DNA of 6,284 nucleotides from CAMYLR01 sp039590215 (GTDB lineage: Bacteria > Gemmatimonadota > Gemmatimonadetes > JACCXV01 > JAHWKZ01), in the NCBI GenBank assembly GCA_039590215.1, contig JBDHFX010000107.1:1-6284 (forward strand), read 5' to 3'. Shown piece by piece: positions 1 to 5,770 of this stretch (position 1 is the stretch's first letter; each line of letters opens with the position of its first letter). The notes beneath the pieces are model-generated. The model was not told the origin of the DNA, searched no databases, and saw only the letters and a list, made by a program, of their open reading frames with translations. The position numbers and the translations under genes are program-made.

Positions 1-82
1 CCAGGGTGGCATGAGGGTTGCTCCGCTTCTTGAGTACCCCCCTTGCGAGAACCTCCCCCCGATCAACGTACGAAGGCGTCAT

Positions 83-1126
83 ATGGTCGCGACACAAGAG
101 GCAGCCACTCAGGCGATGCAAAGGGCACGCACGGCGATCGCTCACCGGCGGTTGGATGAGGCGTTGGCAGAGTTCGTTGCCGCCGCTGAAATCGCGGCCA
201 AGGCACCACGGTGCAAGGAAACCTGCTCCGACGCGTGGCGTGAGGCGGCTGAGATCCGCATGCGGCTGGGTCAGTGGGATCGAGCCGTCGAGGACGTGGT
301 GGAAAGCCGTGACGTGGCGGCCGATGTCGGTGATGAGCGACGGTTAGCCGAAGCCGAGAATCTGCTCGGAGTAATTGAATACGAGCGCGGCAACTGGCAC
401 GAAGCCGGTCGCCGGTACGGTGTCGCCAGAGAGCACGCGGGAACGATCGGTGACGAGCGGCTCTTGGTCGAGATCGAAACCAACGAGGGTCTCCTGTGGA
501 TGGCGCTCGGAGATCGTCAGCGGGCGACGGAATCCCTCGATTGGGCGCTGTCGCGATTCGAGGAGCTGGATTACGAAAGTTGCGGACCGCGGTTGCTCAG
601 CAACATGGGGACCGTGTTGGTAGGCCAGGGGCGGACCGAAGAAGCGGACACGCTCTTCGACCGTGCGCTGGACGAGTGTAAACGACGCCTCGATCTCTAC
701 CTGGGGGCCAAAGTCATGATGAATCGCGCCCGATTGGCAGTGGACCAAGGGGATCTGATCCGCGCCCATTCACTGGCTACCACGGTGCAATCATTCTGCG
801 AGTGGTTCACCAACAGCTCGCTCGAGGGTGAGACGATGTTCCTGCGAGGCTCAATAGCCGGTCGAATGGAGCACTGGGTGGAAGCAGAGAACAACTTGAA
901 AAAGGCGCTGGAAATGTGCGCCGATGGTCGAGCGCCAAACTGCGAAGCCGAGGCTTGGGCGGAACTGGGAGAAGTCCTAATTAGCCAAGATCGAAATAAA
1001 GAAGCACTCGAGGCATGGCGTGAAGCTCGGCGTTGCTATCGGTCGTTGGGTGCCAACCTCGAATCCCTACGCATGAGTGATCATGAGCATCTTCACGGCA
1101 ATGGTGAGGATCCACTGACCTTCTAG
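83..1126 (+). CDS. Tetratricopeptide-repeat (TPR) protein, function unknown
   Basis: Predicted 347-residue soluble protein made almost entirely of helical TPR-like units, roughly at residues 14-40, 50-83, 88-123, 128-163, 168-203, 208-240, 250-283 and 288-323. Several carry the TPR pattern of a small residue, a G-x-W/D turn and a second amphipathic helix (for example LGQWDRAVEDV, RGNWHEAGRRY, LGDRQRATESL, QGRTEEADTLF, QDRNKEALEAW). GDERRLAEAE and GDERLLVEIE recur 40 residues apart, as expected of a 40-residue repeat. There is no signal peptide or membrane segment, and no enzymatic or DNA-binding domain, so a cytoplasmic protein-protein scaffold is the safest reading. The frame is open back to an ATG at 11, but the ATG at 83 is preferred because GAAGG lies 6 bases upstream and the repeats begin soon after; the extra 24 residues look non-conserved. 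The ATG at 11 also has a purine-rich stretch just before it, so the start is not certain. The partner and role cannot be inferred; the next gene lies 58 bp downstream with its own likely promoter. Confidence 0.82.
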   Translation: MVATQEAATQAMQRARTAIAHRRLDEALAEFVAAAEIAAKAPRCKETCSDAWREAAEIRMRLGQWDRAVEDVVESRDVAADVGDERRLAEAENLLGVIEYERGNWHEAGRRYGVAREHAGTIGDERLLVEIETNEGLLWMALGDRQRATESLDWALSRFEELDYESCGPRLLSNMGTVLVGQGRTEEADTLFDRALDECKRRLDLYLGAKVMMNRARLAVDQGDLIRAHSLATTVQSFCEWFTNSSLEGETMFLRGSIAGRMEHWVEAENNLKKALEMCADGRAPNCEAEAWAELGEVLISQDRNKEALEAWREARRCYRSLGANLESLRMSDHEHLHGNGEDPLTF

Positions 1127-1149
1127 CGCCAGACCACCGTCGCCCGCGG

Positions 1150-1178
1150 TTGCTGCCCACCTTTCGCACTCCTAACAT
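1150..1178 (+). promoter_or_regulatory. Likely promoter of the archease-rtcB-aldolase operon (leaderless)
   Basis: TTGCTG (1150-1155) and TAACAT (1173-1178) are separated by exactly 17 bases and sit in the only intergenic gap before archease. The -10 element matches 4 of 6 consensus bases and the -35 matches 3 of 6. The end of the -10 is 6 bases from the GTG start at 1185, so transcription would begin at or within a base or two of the start codon, giving a leaderless mRNA. This agrees with the absence of any Shine-Dalgarno sequence before the GTG. It is a prediction from sequence only. Confidence 0.5.
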
Positions 1179-1184
1179 GCCTGC

Positions 1185-1622
1185 GTGACACCCGGTAAGT
1201 TCGTCGAGATCGACCACACTGCTGATGTCGGCCTCGACCTGGAGGGGGCGTCCCCGGCCGAGGTATTGGAGGCCGCCCAACGCGGTCTGACCTGCCTGCT
1301 GATGGCCGATACCTCAGACCTCCTATCCGATGCTGAACGCACAGTCTCGGTCACCGGTGATGACTACCCGGAGTTGCTCAAAGCGTGGTGTGAGGAGCTC
1401 TATCGCTTGCTCGAGGAAGAGGGCTTTGTGGCGTTGGAGTCGCAGGTTTCTTCGGTCGACTCCGAGGGATGCGTTGGGTTGGTGAAGGGGGTTTCCCCGC
1501 CAGCTCAGCGGCTGGCGGAAGCGAGCGAGCTCAAGGCGGTGACGTACCATCAACTCGCCTTTGGCCCCGACGACGTTGCCGGGGGCGAGGTCTGGAGGGC
1601 GCGGGTCATTTTCGACGTCTAG
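1185..1622 (+). CDS. Archease, activator of the RNA ligase RtcB
   Basis: This 145-residue protein has the usual archease length. Archease is a small metal-binding cofactor that speeds guanylylation of RtcB, allows multiple turnovers and can broaden its nucleotide use. Family marks are the N-terminal HTADVGLDLEG block (residues 11-21, with His11 and Asp14 in the metal-site region), the A-rich helix leading to GLTCLLMAD (residues 34-42), the central LLKAWCEELYRLLEEEGFV segment, and the C-terminal ELKAVTYHQLAF followed by the VIFDV ending, which matches archease C-termini closely. The start is GTG; no earlier start gives a better family N-terminus and no ribosome-binding site precedes it, which suits a leaderless transcript. 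rtcB follows after 17 bases, the known functional partnership, so the two are most likely one operon acting in the cytoplasm on broken or spliced RNA. The archease assignment is firm; the physiological RNA substrate is unknown. Confidence 0.95.
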   Translation: MTPGKFVEIDHTADVGLDLEGASPAEVLEAAQRGLTCLLMADTSDLLSDAERTVSVTGDDYPELLKAWCEELYRLLEEEGFVALESQVSSVDSEGCVGLVKGVSPPAQRLAEASELKAVTYHQLAFGPDDVAGGEVWRARVIFDV

Positions 1623-1639
1623 CGCGAAGTTCTAGCCTG

Positions 1640-3088
1640 ATGAGCGAGATCGAAGTCCGAAAGATCGAGTCGTATCTCTGGGAGATCCCGAAGACCGGTG
1701 AGATGCGTGTACCAGGGCGGATCTTCGCATCCGAGGAGCTCATGTCGTCGATCCGGTCCGATCAGAGTCTCGAGCAGGTACGCAACGTGGCCTGCTTGCC
1801 CGGCGTGGTTGGATGGTCGCTGGCGATGCCTGACATCCACTGGGGCTACGGGTTTCCGATCGGTGGCGTCGCGGCCACCGATGTTGACGGTGGCGCGATT
1901 TCGCCGGGCGGTGTGGGCTATGACATCAACTGTGGGGTGCGATTGGCGCGCAGTGATCTTGTGTTGGCCGATCTCGAAGACACAGTGCGTCGATCGCTTA
2001 TCGATCGGTTGTACCAAGCCGTGCCGAGTGGCGTGGGTGCGTCGGGCGCGATCCGCAAGCTCTCGCGATCGGACCTGGAACGAGTGCTGGTACTCGGCGC
2101 TCGCTGGGCGATCGAGCAGGGTTACGGGGACGTGCAGGATCTCGAGCACACCGAAGCAGGTGGTCGCCTCGGCGGCGCGGACCCTAGTTGCGTCTCTGAC
2201 CGAGCCAAGCAACGTGGGCTCGGCCAAGTCGGAACGTTGGGATCGGGTAACCACTTTCTCGAGGTGCAGCGAGTAGCGCGGTTGTTTGATACGACTATGG
2301 CCGACGCCTTTGGGCTGTTTCCCGATCAGATTGTCGTCATGATCCACTCCGGCTCTCGGGGATTGGGCTACCAGATCTGCGACGACGCGCTGAAGAGAAT
2401 ACGGCCCCGGCTGGCCGACTTCGGCTATCGGCTGCCGGATGTTCAGTTGGCCGCGGCCCCGCTTGACTCGACTGACGGTCAGGCTTACCTGGCTGCCATG
2501 AGGTGTGCTGCCAACTACGCCTGGTGCAACCGACAAGTCATGCTGCACAAGGTGCGCGAGGCCTTCCAGCACGTTCTGGGCGTCGGAGCGGCCAAGCTCG
2601 GAATGCGACTCGTCTACGATGTTTGTCACAACATCGCCAAAATCGAGGAACACGAGTTGAATGGACAGAGAATGTCGGTGTGCGTTCACCGGAAAGGGGC
2701 GACGCGAGCGTTTCCAGCAGGGCATCCGGAGGTGCCCAAAGCGTATCGCGACGTTGGGCAGCCGGTTCTCGTACCAGGTAGCATGGGCAACTATTCTTAT
2801 GTTTGCGCGGGTGCTGCCGGTGCGATGGAGAAGACGTTTGGTTCGACGTGCCATGGCGCTGGCCGCAAGATGAGCCGGACCCAGTCCAAAAAACACTCTC
2901 GCGGGCGCGATCTGATCGGCGAAATGGAAGAGATGGGGGTCGTCGTAAGGGCGACTGGGATGCGAACGGTGGCCGAGGAGATGCCGCACGCGTACAAGGA
3001 TGTAGCTGAGGTCGTCGAGGTAATGGAAGCGGCTGGCGTCAGCCATCGCGTGGCCGAGCTCAAGCCGATTGGAGTGGTAAAGGGATAG
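1640..3088 (+). CDS. rtcB: RNA-splicing ligase RtcB (3'-phosphate/5'-OH RNA ligase)
   Basis: RtcB joins RNA 2',3'-cyclic phosphate or 3'-phosphate ends to 5'-OH ends using GTP and Mn2+, through a guanylylated histidine. The predicted 482 residues match full-length archaeal-type RtcB. Visible blocks in order: IPKTGEMRVPGRIFA (16-30), MPDIHWGYGFPIGGVAA (63-79), SPGGVGYDINCGVR (88-101) with metal ligands Asp95 and Cys98, SGNHFLEVQ (202-210) with Asn204, His205 and Glu208, HSGSRGLG (236-243) with ligand His236, YDVCHNIAKIEEHE (326-339) with ligand His330, HRKGATRAFPAGHPEVP (350-366), PVLVPGSMG (375-383), and STCHGAGR (402-409), whose His405 is the predicted GMP acceptor. All known catalytic residues are present and there is no intein. 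The frame is open upstream into archease, but the ATG at 1640 gives the family N-terminus; only a weak GAAG lies about 10 bases before it, so translation may be coupled to archease. The operon order archease-rtcB supports function. Confidence 0.97.
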   Translation: MSEIEVRKIESYLWEIPKTGEMRVPGRIFASEELMSSIRSDQSLEQVRNVACLPGVVGWSLAMPDIHWGYGFPIGGVAATDVDGGAISPGGVGYDINCGVRLARSDLVLADLEDTVRRSLIDRLYQAVPSGVGASGAIRKLSRSDLERVLVLGARWAIEQGYGDVQDLEHTEAGGRLGGADPSCVSDRAKQRGLGQVGTLGSGNHFLEVQRVARLFDTTMADAFGLFPDQIVVMIHSGSRGLGYQICDDALKRIRPRLADFGYRLPDVQLAAAPLDSTDGQAYLAAMRCAANYAWCNRQVMLHKVREAFQHVLGVGAAKLGMRLVYDVCHNIAKIEEHELNGQRMSVCVHRKGATRAFPAGHPEVPKAYRDVGQPVLVPGSMGNYSYVCAGAAGAMEKTFGSTCHGAGRKMSRTQSKKHSRGRDLIGEMEEMGVVVRATGMRTVAEEMPHAYKDVAEVVEVMEAAGVSHRVAELKPIGVVKG

Positions 3089-3897
3089 TGGTGAACCCAG
3101 CCGAACTCCTGGAACAGACGAGAGCCGAGATCGTCGAGGTTGGGCGCCGGCTCTATGCTCGTGGGCTCGTTGGCGGCGCGGAGGGAAACATATCGGCAAG
3201 GCTCGACCAAACGAGAGTCTTGGCCACCCCGTCCGGTGCTAGCAAAGGATTCCTCGCGCCTGAATCGCTGGTTATTACGGATATGGCTGGCCACCGGTTG
3301 GCCGGAACGGGTAGACCGTCGAGCGAATTGAAGATGCACCTGAGGATCTACGAGTTGCGGAGCGACGTCGCCGCGATCGTCCACGCCCATCCACCGGTTG
3401 CGACCGGGTTCGCCATCGCGGGTCGCTCGCTCAACGAGTGTGTCGTTCCGGAGGTGATCGCTACGCTCGGTTGGGTGCCGATCGTCCCGTATGGGACGCC
3501 GTCCACCGATGAGCTCGCCGAGCAGCTGACGCCGTACGTGAGAGCCCACGACGCACTTCTACTCGCCAACCACGGGGCGGTTGCCTACGGGAGCTCATTG
3601 GCTGTTTCGATCAACGTGATGGAGTCGCTCGAACAGGCCGCAAGGTCGCTGCTGGTAGCGCATCTCTTGGGGAACGTCAATCGATTGTCACGCGAAGAGG
3701 TCGACCGATTGATGTCGCTGGATGCGTACGGTTCCGGGGTTCGGAATCCGGGTTGTGCGGTGACTGATATCGAGCCTTTGGCGCAGCGCTCCTACCCAGG
3801 CGGGCTCACCATCGGGAGTGTCGAAATGCGGCGCGGAATCGCCGAGATCGTTCGCGACACGCTCAACGGGGAAACGGGCCGCGCCGAGGGCGTCTAG
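3088..3897 (+). CDS. Class II aldolase/adducin-family protein (FucA/MtnB-like)
   Basis: Predicted cytoplasmic zinc enzyme of the class II aldolase/adducin superfamily, which includes L-fuculose-1-phosphate and rhamnulose-1-phosphate aldolases, ribulose-5-phosphate epimerase and the dehydratase MtnB. Signature residues are all present: GNIS (33-36) and TPSG (47-50) for phosphate/substrate binding, SSE (78-80) with Glu80 as predicted general acid/base, HAHPP (99-103) giving zinc ligands His99 and His101, and NHG (161-163) giving His162. At 269 residues it exceeds the roughly 215 of FucA; about 55 residues after position 212 form an extra C-terminal tail (including PGGLTIGSVEMRRGI) that I do not recognise. 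The substrate cannot be read from sequence. The GTG at 3088 overlaps the rtcB stop by one base (TAGTG), while a second GTG at 3091 is better spaced (5 bases) from AGGGA at 3081-3085 and may be the true start. It is third in the RNA-ligase operon, an association I cannot explain. Its stop overlaps the opposing rpsT stop. Confidence 0.88.
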   Translation: MVNPAELLEQTRAEIVEVGRRLYARGLVGGAEGNISARLDQTRVLATPSGASKGFLAPESLVITDMAGHRLAGTGRPSSELKMHLRIYELRSDVAAIVHAHPPVATGFAIAGRSLNECVVPEVIATLGWVPIVPYGTPSTDELAEQLTPYVRAHDALLLANHGAVAYGSSLAVSINVMESLEQAARSLLVAHLLGNVNRLSREEVDRLMSLDAYGSGVRNPGCAVTDIEPLAQRSYPGGLTIGSVEMRRGIAEIVRDTLNGETGRAEGV

Positions 3898-4154
3898 CGC
3901 GCGTCGAGCCTGGACACGTGGGCGTTTAGACGGGCCTTGTGCCGAGCGGCGGCGTTCTTGTGGATGATCCCCCGGCCAGTCAGGCGGTCGAGCAGGCTCT
4001 CCACCTCGCGGAGCGCCGATCTGGCGTCCTCGGTGGTGCCGGCCTGACGGACCTTCTTGATGGCGGTACGTAGACGCGATCGCGCATCGCGGTTGCGTTG
4101 ACGACTCCGGTCGTTTGTACGGGCGCGTTTGGCGGCGGACTTCACGTTTGGCAT
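3894..4154 (-). CDS. rpsT: 30S ribosomal protein S20
   Basis: Small, very basic protein of 86 residues, the normal length of S20, which binds 16S rRNA early in assembly of the small subunit. The N-terminus MPNVKSAAKRARTNDRSRQR and the C-terminal GRGIIHKNAAARHKARL segment (61-76) are diagnostic for the family, with the SRLRTAIKKVRQA helix (26-38) between them. The frame stays open 41 codons upstream, but the ATG whose complement is at 4152-4154 gives the conserved start and is preceded by GAGAGGG (4158-4164) three bases away. It is a single-gene unit on the opposite strand to everything else in the window, with its own promoter. It converges on the aldolase gene: the two stop codons share the CTAG at 3894-3897, so rpsT transcripts must end inside the aldolase gene. 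Confidence 0.97.
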   Translation of the reverse strand: MPNVKSAAKRARTNDRSRQRNRDARSRLRTAIKKVRQAGTTEDARSALREVESLLDRLTGRGIIHKNAAARHKARLNAHVSRLDAR

Positions 4155-4157
4155 GGT

Positions 4158-4164
4158 CCCTCTC
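4158..4164 (-). promoter_or_regulatory. Ribosome-binding site of rpsT
   Basis: On the - strand GAGAGGG lies three bases before the ATG of the conserved S20 N-terminus. It is the clearest Shine-Dalgarno sequence in the window and decides this start over the longer open frame that reaches 4277. The spacing is on the short side. Confidence 0.65.
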
Positions 4165-4203
4165 AGAACTAGTATTCGAGAACGTAATCTAAAGTGGGGT
4201 GCG

Positions 4204-4232
4204 AAGATACACCGCCGAAGGCGGGTCGGCAA
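4204..4232 (-). promoter_or_regulatory. Likely sigma70-type promoter of rpsT
   Basis: On the - strand, TTGCCG (complement at 4227-4232) and TATCTT (complement at 4204-4209) are separated by exactly 17 bases, a good housekeeping-type pair. Predicted transcription start is near 4197, leaving a leader of about 43 bases before the rpsT ATG. The spacer contains a perfect inverted repeat, CCGCC-GAA-GGCGG at 4212-4224. It lies back to back with the promoter of the M50 operon, with 20 bases between the two -35 boxes. This is based on motif and spacing only. Confidence 0.5.
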
Positions 4233-4252
4233 CGGGACCTTGGCCCGCCGTT

Positions 4253-4282
4253 TTGACACCTCGCTCTGGGTCAGCATAGGTT
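4253..4282 (+). promoter_or_regulatory. Likely promoter of the M50 protease-trpS-scpA operon
   Basis: A perfect TTGACA at 4253-4258 is followed after 18 bases by TAGGTT at 4277-4282, close to the TAGRRT-like -10 often seen in high-GC bacteria. Predicted start is near 4289, giving an untranslated leader of about 57 bases before the ATG at 4347. The leader has no clear Shine-Dalgarno sequence; it holds a small imperfect hairpin (GGCACT-CGC-AGTTGCC, 4285-4300) and an 8-base palindrome TGGGCCCA (4316-4323) of unknown meaning. It is the strongest promoter match in the window. Confidence 0.6.
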
Positions 4283-4346
4283 AAGGCACTCGCAGTTGCC
4301 GCGCGTGCGACTCTCTGGGCCCATCACACCTTAACTCTCCGATGTC

Positions 4347-4988
4347 ATGAACGAATCGCTTGTTTTCCTGCTGCCGGTTTTGCTCTTCTCGGTGATCGTG
4401 CATGAGTACGCTCACGGGTACGTGGCCGAGTGGTGGGGGGACCCCACAGCGCGGATGCTGGGGCGGCTGACCTTGAACCCGGTCCCGCACATCGATCTCT
4501 TTGGATCGATCCTGGTGCCCTTGCTCCTGTTGATGAGTGGTTCGAGGATACTGTTTGGTTGGGCCAAGCCGGTACCGGTCACCCCGGAGAACTTCCGTGA
4601 CCGCAAGTGGGGTGACATTACCGTTTCGTTGGCGGGCCCCGCATCCAATGTCCTGCTGGCAGTTGCGTTTGCCGCCGGTCTCTTTGTCGCTCGCGTCGTC
4701 ACTGGCGGCGAAGTCTCACCGGCGATTCTGCTGCTGTGTGAGTACGGCATCTTTATCAATCTCATCTTGGCGGTGTTCAACATGTTGCCGGTGCCGCCCT
4801 TGGATGGCTCGCACGTGGTAGCCAACTTCTTGCCGCCTCCGATGGCCTATTCGTACCGGTCAGCGGGTCGCTACGGACTAATCATCGTAATGCTGCTCCT
4901 GTTGTTAACGCCGGTTGGGAGCATCGTGTTTGGAGTGACTCGCCTGTGGACATGGCACATGGTGCGCATCGCCATGGGGATCGGATGA
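4347..4988 (+). CDS. Site-2-type membrane metalloprotease, M50 family
   Basis: Predicted 213-residue integral membrane zinc protease of the short M50 (site-2 protease-like) type, lacking PDZ or CBS domains. The zinc motif HEYAH (His19, Glu20, His23) lies in the first membrane helix (about 5-27). The second conserved motif, FNMLPVPPLDGSHV (144-157), supplies the third ligand Asp153. The family block GWAKPVPV (71-78) is present, followed by SLAGPASNVLLAVAFAA (94-110). Hydrophobic segments lie near 5-27, 50-66, 92-117, 125-148 and 176-198. Such proteases cut substrates within or near the membrane; the substrate here is unknown. The ATG at 4347 has little ribosome-binding sequence, but any later start would lose part of the first helix. 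The gene is first in its operon, and its TGA overlaps the trpS ATG (ATGA at 4985-4988). An M50-trpS-scpA order occurs in several bacterial phyla as far as I know, so the context is not evidence of a dedicated function. Confidence 0.92.
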   Translation: MNESLVFLLPVLLFSVIVHEYAHGYVAEWWGDPTARMLGRLTLNPVPHIDLFGSILVPLLLLMSGSRILFGWAKPVPVTPENFRDRKWGDITVSLAGPASNVLLAVAFAAGLFVARVVTGGEVSPAILLLCEYGIFINLILAVFNMLPVPPLDGSHVVANFLPPPMAYSYRSAGRYGLIIVMLLLLLTPVGSIVFGVTRLWTWHMVRIAMGIG

Positions 4989-5770
4989 GTCGATTGGGTG
5001 GATCCGCCGCCGAGCGGCGCAGCCGTGTCCTGAGTGGTATTCAGCCGACAGGCGAGCTCCATATCGGGAACTACCTAGGCGCGGTTCGAAACTGGGTCCG
5101 CCTGCAGGACGAATACGAGTGCTTCTATCCGATCGTCGACTACCACGCCATCGCCAGCCCGTTCGACCCCCGGGAACTCCGAAAGCTGACCGAGGACATG
5201 TTGGTCTCGCTGGTGGCGGCGGGCCTCGATCCCAATAAGTGCCACATATTCATCCAGTCTGAGGTTCCTGAGCACACCGAGCTGGCGTGGGTTCTCACAT
5301 CGCTTGCGCCGCTCGGGCAGCTACAACGAATGACCCAGTTCAAGGACAAGACCGCGGGCGGAGGAGAGTCGGTCAACGCCGGGCTCCTCATGTACCCGGT
5401 GCTTCAATCAGCGGACATTCTGCTCTACAAGGCCGACCGGGTTCCCGTGGGGGAGGACCAGTCGCAGCACCTCGAGCTCGCCCGTATGTTGGCCCGACGC
5501 TTCAACAACGCATTTGGCGAGACGTTTCCTGAACCACAGGTCCTACTGACTGAGACCCCGCGCGTGCTGGGCCTGGATGGGCAGAGCAAGATGTCGAAGA
5601 CGAAGGGAAACCACATCGGAATCCTCGACCCGCCAGAGAAGATTCGGGAGCGGATGGCGACCGCGTTCACCGACCCTCAGCACCACCATCAGCCAAGTCG
5701 AGCGACAGTGCAGGAGTGCCGAGATCGGCTGCTACGAAGACAAAATGCTCATGGCCGATGTACTGATTGA
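4985..5770 (+). CDS. trpS: Tryptophanyl-tRNA synthetase, catalytic part, frameshifted and truncated
   Basis: TrpRS charges tRNA-Trp with tryptophan using ATP. The predicted frame gives 261 residues, of which only about 231 are authentic. The class I catalytic core is intact: GIQPTGELHIGNYLGAV (18-34) with HIGN at 26-29, VDYHA (51-55), SEVPEHTELAW (92-102), MTQFKDK (116-122), NAGLLMYPVLQSADILLYKA (131-150), VGEDQSQHLEL (155-165), and LDGQSKMSKTKGN (197-209) with KMSKT at 202-206. After FTDP (228-231) the family normally continues with a basic RxRRxDPGxPxxCN block; here that block is absent and the frame runs into 30 unrelated residues and a stop at 5768-5770. The real C-terminal domain resumes one frame over. 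The start at 4985 overlaps the M50 stop (ATGA) and has GGGGA four bases upstream; the frame is open to 4946, but that adds only shadow of the M50 gene. Bacterial TrpRS is about 330 residues, so this product would lack its C-terminal region and is probably inactive, or the sequence is wrong here. Confidence 0.9.
   Translation: MSRLGGSAAERRSRVLSGIQPTGELHIGNYLGAVRNWVRLQDEYECFYPIVDYHAIASPFDPRELRKLTEDMLVSLVAAGLDPNKCHIFIQSEVPEHTELAWVLTSLAPLGQLQRMTQFKDKTAGGGESVNAGLLMYPVLQSADILLYKADRVPVGEDQSQHLELARMLARRFNNAFGETFPEPQVLLTETPRVLGLDGQSKMSKTKGNHIGILDPPEKIRERMATAFTDPQHHHQPSRATVQECRDRLLRRQNAHGRCTD

Noticed and set aside
344..769. 141-codon - strand open frame opposite the TPR gene
   Set aside because: The TPR repeats on the + strand explain this DNA; the reverse frame has no domain or ribosome-binding site.
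1127..1149. Possible terminator after the TPR gene (ACCG...CGGT)
   Set aside because: The stem is only four pairs with no U-run.
1619..3199. 526-codon open frame on the - strand opposite rtcB
   Set aside because: It mirrors the whole rtcB gene, has no recognisable domain and a composition typical of antisense frames in high-GC coding DNA. RtcB on the + strand is unambiguous.
2797..3549. 250-codon - strand open frame across the rtcB/aldolase junction
   Set aside because: It spans two well-supported genes on the + strand, shows no family motifs, and is explained by GC-rich third positions.
4220..4254. Possible Rho-independent terminator (GGCGGG/CCCGCC stem followed by GTTTT) on the + strand
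   Set aside because: The stem is six pairs with an 18-base loop, the T-run has only four bases and overlaps the -35 box of the M50 promoter, and no + strand gene ends nearby.
4155..4277. Upstream extension of the rpsT reading frame by 41 codons
   Set aside because: S20 proteins start at the conserved MPN, a good ribosome-binding site precedes it, and the extension covers the predicted promoter.
4316..4323. TGGGCCCA palindrome in the M50 leader
   Set aside because: Eight-base palindromes are expected by chance in GC-rich DNA; there is no second copy nearby to support an operator.
5577..5675. Start of a separate small gene in the frame of the trpS C-terminus (ATG at 5577)
   Set aside because: Before 5676 this frame encodes arginine/serine-rich shadow of the trpS KMSKT region; only the part from 5676 on has TrpRS homology.
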